NCBI RefSeq assembly: GCF_011759585.1
Contig: NZ_JAAOYV010000002.1
Coordinates: 431,510-495,509 of the forward strand
Source: Frigoribacterium endophyticum
GTDB taxonomy: Bacteria; Actinomycetota; Actinomycetes; Actinomycetales; Microbacteriaceae
Direction: 5' to 3'
DNA: 64,000 nucleotides
Shown here: positions 62,794 through 64,000 of the stretch, in pieces
Position numbering within the stretch: the first letter of the stretch is position 1
Layout of the letters: every line of letters begins with the position of its first letter
Made by a program: the position numbers and the translations under genes
The notes under the pieces: model-generated
The model's database searches: none
Told to the model about the DNA's origin: nothing
Seen by the model: only the letters and a program-made list of their open reading frames with translations

Positions 62794-63881
62794 GCGACGC
62801 GACCCGCGACCCGTCGGCCCCCGGCCGGCTGCTCGTCACGGGCGGGGCCGGGTTCATCGGCTCCGCGATCGTGGCGCAGGCGCTCGACCGGGGCTGGACG
62901 GTGCGCGTGCTCGACTCGCTGCGCCCCGACGTGCACGGCGGGCCCCCGTCGCTCGACCCGCGCGTCGAGTTCGTGCACGCCGACGTGCGCGACGCCGCCG
63001 CCGTCGACGCCGCGCTCGTCGGGGTCGACGCCGTCTGCCACCAGGCCGCGAAGGTGGGGCTCGGCGTCGACTTCCAGGACGCCCCCGACTACGTCGACAG
63101 CAACGAGCACGGCACGGCCGTGCTGCTCGCGGCGATGGACAGGGCCGGCGTCGGCCGTCTCGTCGTCGCCTCGTCGATGGTCGTCTACGGCGAGGGCAGC
63201 TACCGCACGTCGACCGGCGAGACGGAGCGCCCGGCGCCCCGCCGCGTCGCCGACCTCGACGCGGGCGTCTTCGACCCGCGCGACGAGCACGGCGAGCTGC
63301 TGCAGCCGCAGCTCATCTCGGAGGAGGCGCCGCTCGACCCGCGCAACGTCTACGCGATCACGAAGCTGACGCAGGAGCACCTCGCCACCTCGTGGGCGCG
63401 CAGCACCGGCGGGCGTGCGGCGGCCCTGCGCTACCACAACGTCTACGGGCCCGGCATGCCGCAGAACACGCCGTACGCCGGCGTCGCCTCGCTCTTCCGC
63501 TCGTCGCTCGAGCGGGGCGAGGCGCCGCGCGTCTACGAGGACGGCGCCCAGCGCCGCGACTTCGTGCACGTGCGCGACGTCGCGTCGGCGAACCTCGCGG
63601 CGCTCGACTGGACGGCCGGGCAGGAGCCCGAGACCTCCCGCGCCTTCAACGTCGGCAGCGGCACCGTGCACACCATCGGCGAGATGGCGGAGGCGCTGGC
63701 CCGCGAGGCCGGCGGCCCCGCCCCGGTCGTCACCGGGCAGTACCGCGCGGGCGACGTGCGCCACGTCACGGCGTCGTCGGAGCGGCTGCGCGTCGAGCTC
63801 GGCTGGAGCCCGAGCGTGTCGTTCGAGGAGGGCATGCGCGAGTTCGCGACCGCGCCCCTGCGGGCGGCCGTCGCCGGCTGA
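62790..63881 (+). CDS. NAD-dependent sugar epimerase/dehydratase (GalE-like)
   Basis: 363 aa. Rossmann motif TGGAGFIGS (residues about 16-24), active-site YxxxK in NVYAITKLTQ, and YHNVYGPGMPQNTPYAGVASLF, an extended SDR of the UDP-sugar epimerase group. Nucleotide-sugar conversion for wall or exopolysaccharide is likely; the exact sugar is unknown. GTG start coupled to mtnP. Codon use matches its neighbours. Confidence 0.9.
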   Translation: MSDATRDPSAPGRLLVTGGAGFIGSAIVAQALDRGWTVRVLDSLRPDVHGGPPSLDPRVEFVHADVRDAAAVDAALVGVDAVCHQAAKVGLGVDFQDAPDYVDSNEHGTAVLLAAMDRAGVGRLVVASSMVVYGEGSYRTSTGETERPAPRRVADLDAGVFDPRDEHGELLQPQLISEEAPLDPRNVYAITKLTQEHLATSWARSTGGRAAALRYHNVYGPGMPQNTPYAGVASLFRSSLERGEAPRVYEDGAQRRDFVHVRDVASANLAALDWTAGQEPETSRAFNVGSGTVHTIGEMAEALAREAGGPAPVVTGQYRAGDVRHVTASSERLRVELGWSPSVSFEEGMREFATAPLRAAVAG

Positions 63882-63898
63882 CCCTGGGCCCGGTCACG

Positions 63899-63927
63899 CG
63901 GCGGCGGGGGGCGTCCCACCGCCGCCG
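63899..63927 (+). terminator. Terminator of the epimerase gene
   Basis: 9-bp stem (63899-63907 with 63919-63927) 18 nt after the stop. The last 70 bp of the window hold nothing else I can identify. Confidence 0.65.
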
Positions 63928-64000
63928 ACAGCGCTGGGCGGACAGGCGCGCACCCCGTTCGGGGCGGCACCGGCCGTTCCCAAGGCGGGCTCTCTACAGT

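Overview
The window is core chromosome of a very GC-rich actinobacterium, most likely a Microbacteriaceae relative (Frigoribacterium, Curtobacterium, Clavibacter type). Evidence: strong G/C preference at third codon positions, many GTG starts, mycothiol chemistry (mca), a block ordered like M. tuberculosis Rv1080c-Rv1086, DUF4245/DUF4307/DUF501/DUF6264 proteins, and a sortase E-type LAxTG surface protein. I see no insertion sequence, prophage, integrase or CRISPR array.

Layout. 1-4036: an exopolysaccharide operon (hyaluronan/alginate-synthase-like glycosyltransferase, secreted beta-helix protein, start of a third membrane protein) behind a strong promoter and a 215-nt hairpin-rich leader. 4037-6653: a three-gene set with a type VII secretion-like small protein, an alpha/beta hydrolase and a lipoprotein. 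6746-24271: ychF, DEDDh exonuclease, rmuC, glpX, a large cell-wall-anchored protein, fba, ispH, xseA-xseB, DUF4245, carbonic anhydrase, fumC, prepilin peptidase and a PIN-PhoH protein. 24541-34498: aminotransferase, cis-prenyltransferase, TrhA, mca and its neighbours, greA, ilvA, AI-2E permease, YcaQ-like glycosylase, lemA. 34737-43899: an Ig-repeat/multi-TM protein, a tRNA with anticodon UAA, ndh, mycosin-like protease, DUF501, FtsB-like protein, eno, hisS. 43900-45274: TetR regulator in a regulatory-looking region. 45275-57180: mazG, mfd, pth, rplY, gntK/gnd, prs, glmU, DUF4126, tRNA-Gln, MarR. 57209-63881: ABC-F ATPase, a molybdenum-cofactor cluster (moaE, mog/moaB, moaC, moeA), mtnP and a sugar epimerase.

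How it works together: glycolysis/gluconeogenesis and pentose phosphate genes (glpX, fba, eno, fumC, gnd, gntK, prs) sit among cell-wall precursor genes (uppS, glmU, ispH), genome-maintenance genes (xseAB, mfd, rmuC, exonuclease, YcaQ-like) and translation genes (hisS, pth, rplY, ychF). Many operons are joined by 4-base ATGA/GTGA overlaps. At least ten genes have a TANNNT -10 element only 6-7 nt before the start codon, pointing to widespread leaderless transcription. The least explained parts are the exopolysaccharide operon and its leader, the type VII-like trio, the Ig/multi-TM protein, the type I tRNA with a UAA anticodon, and the TetR region with its repeated TGACATGTCA sites.
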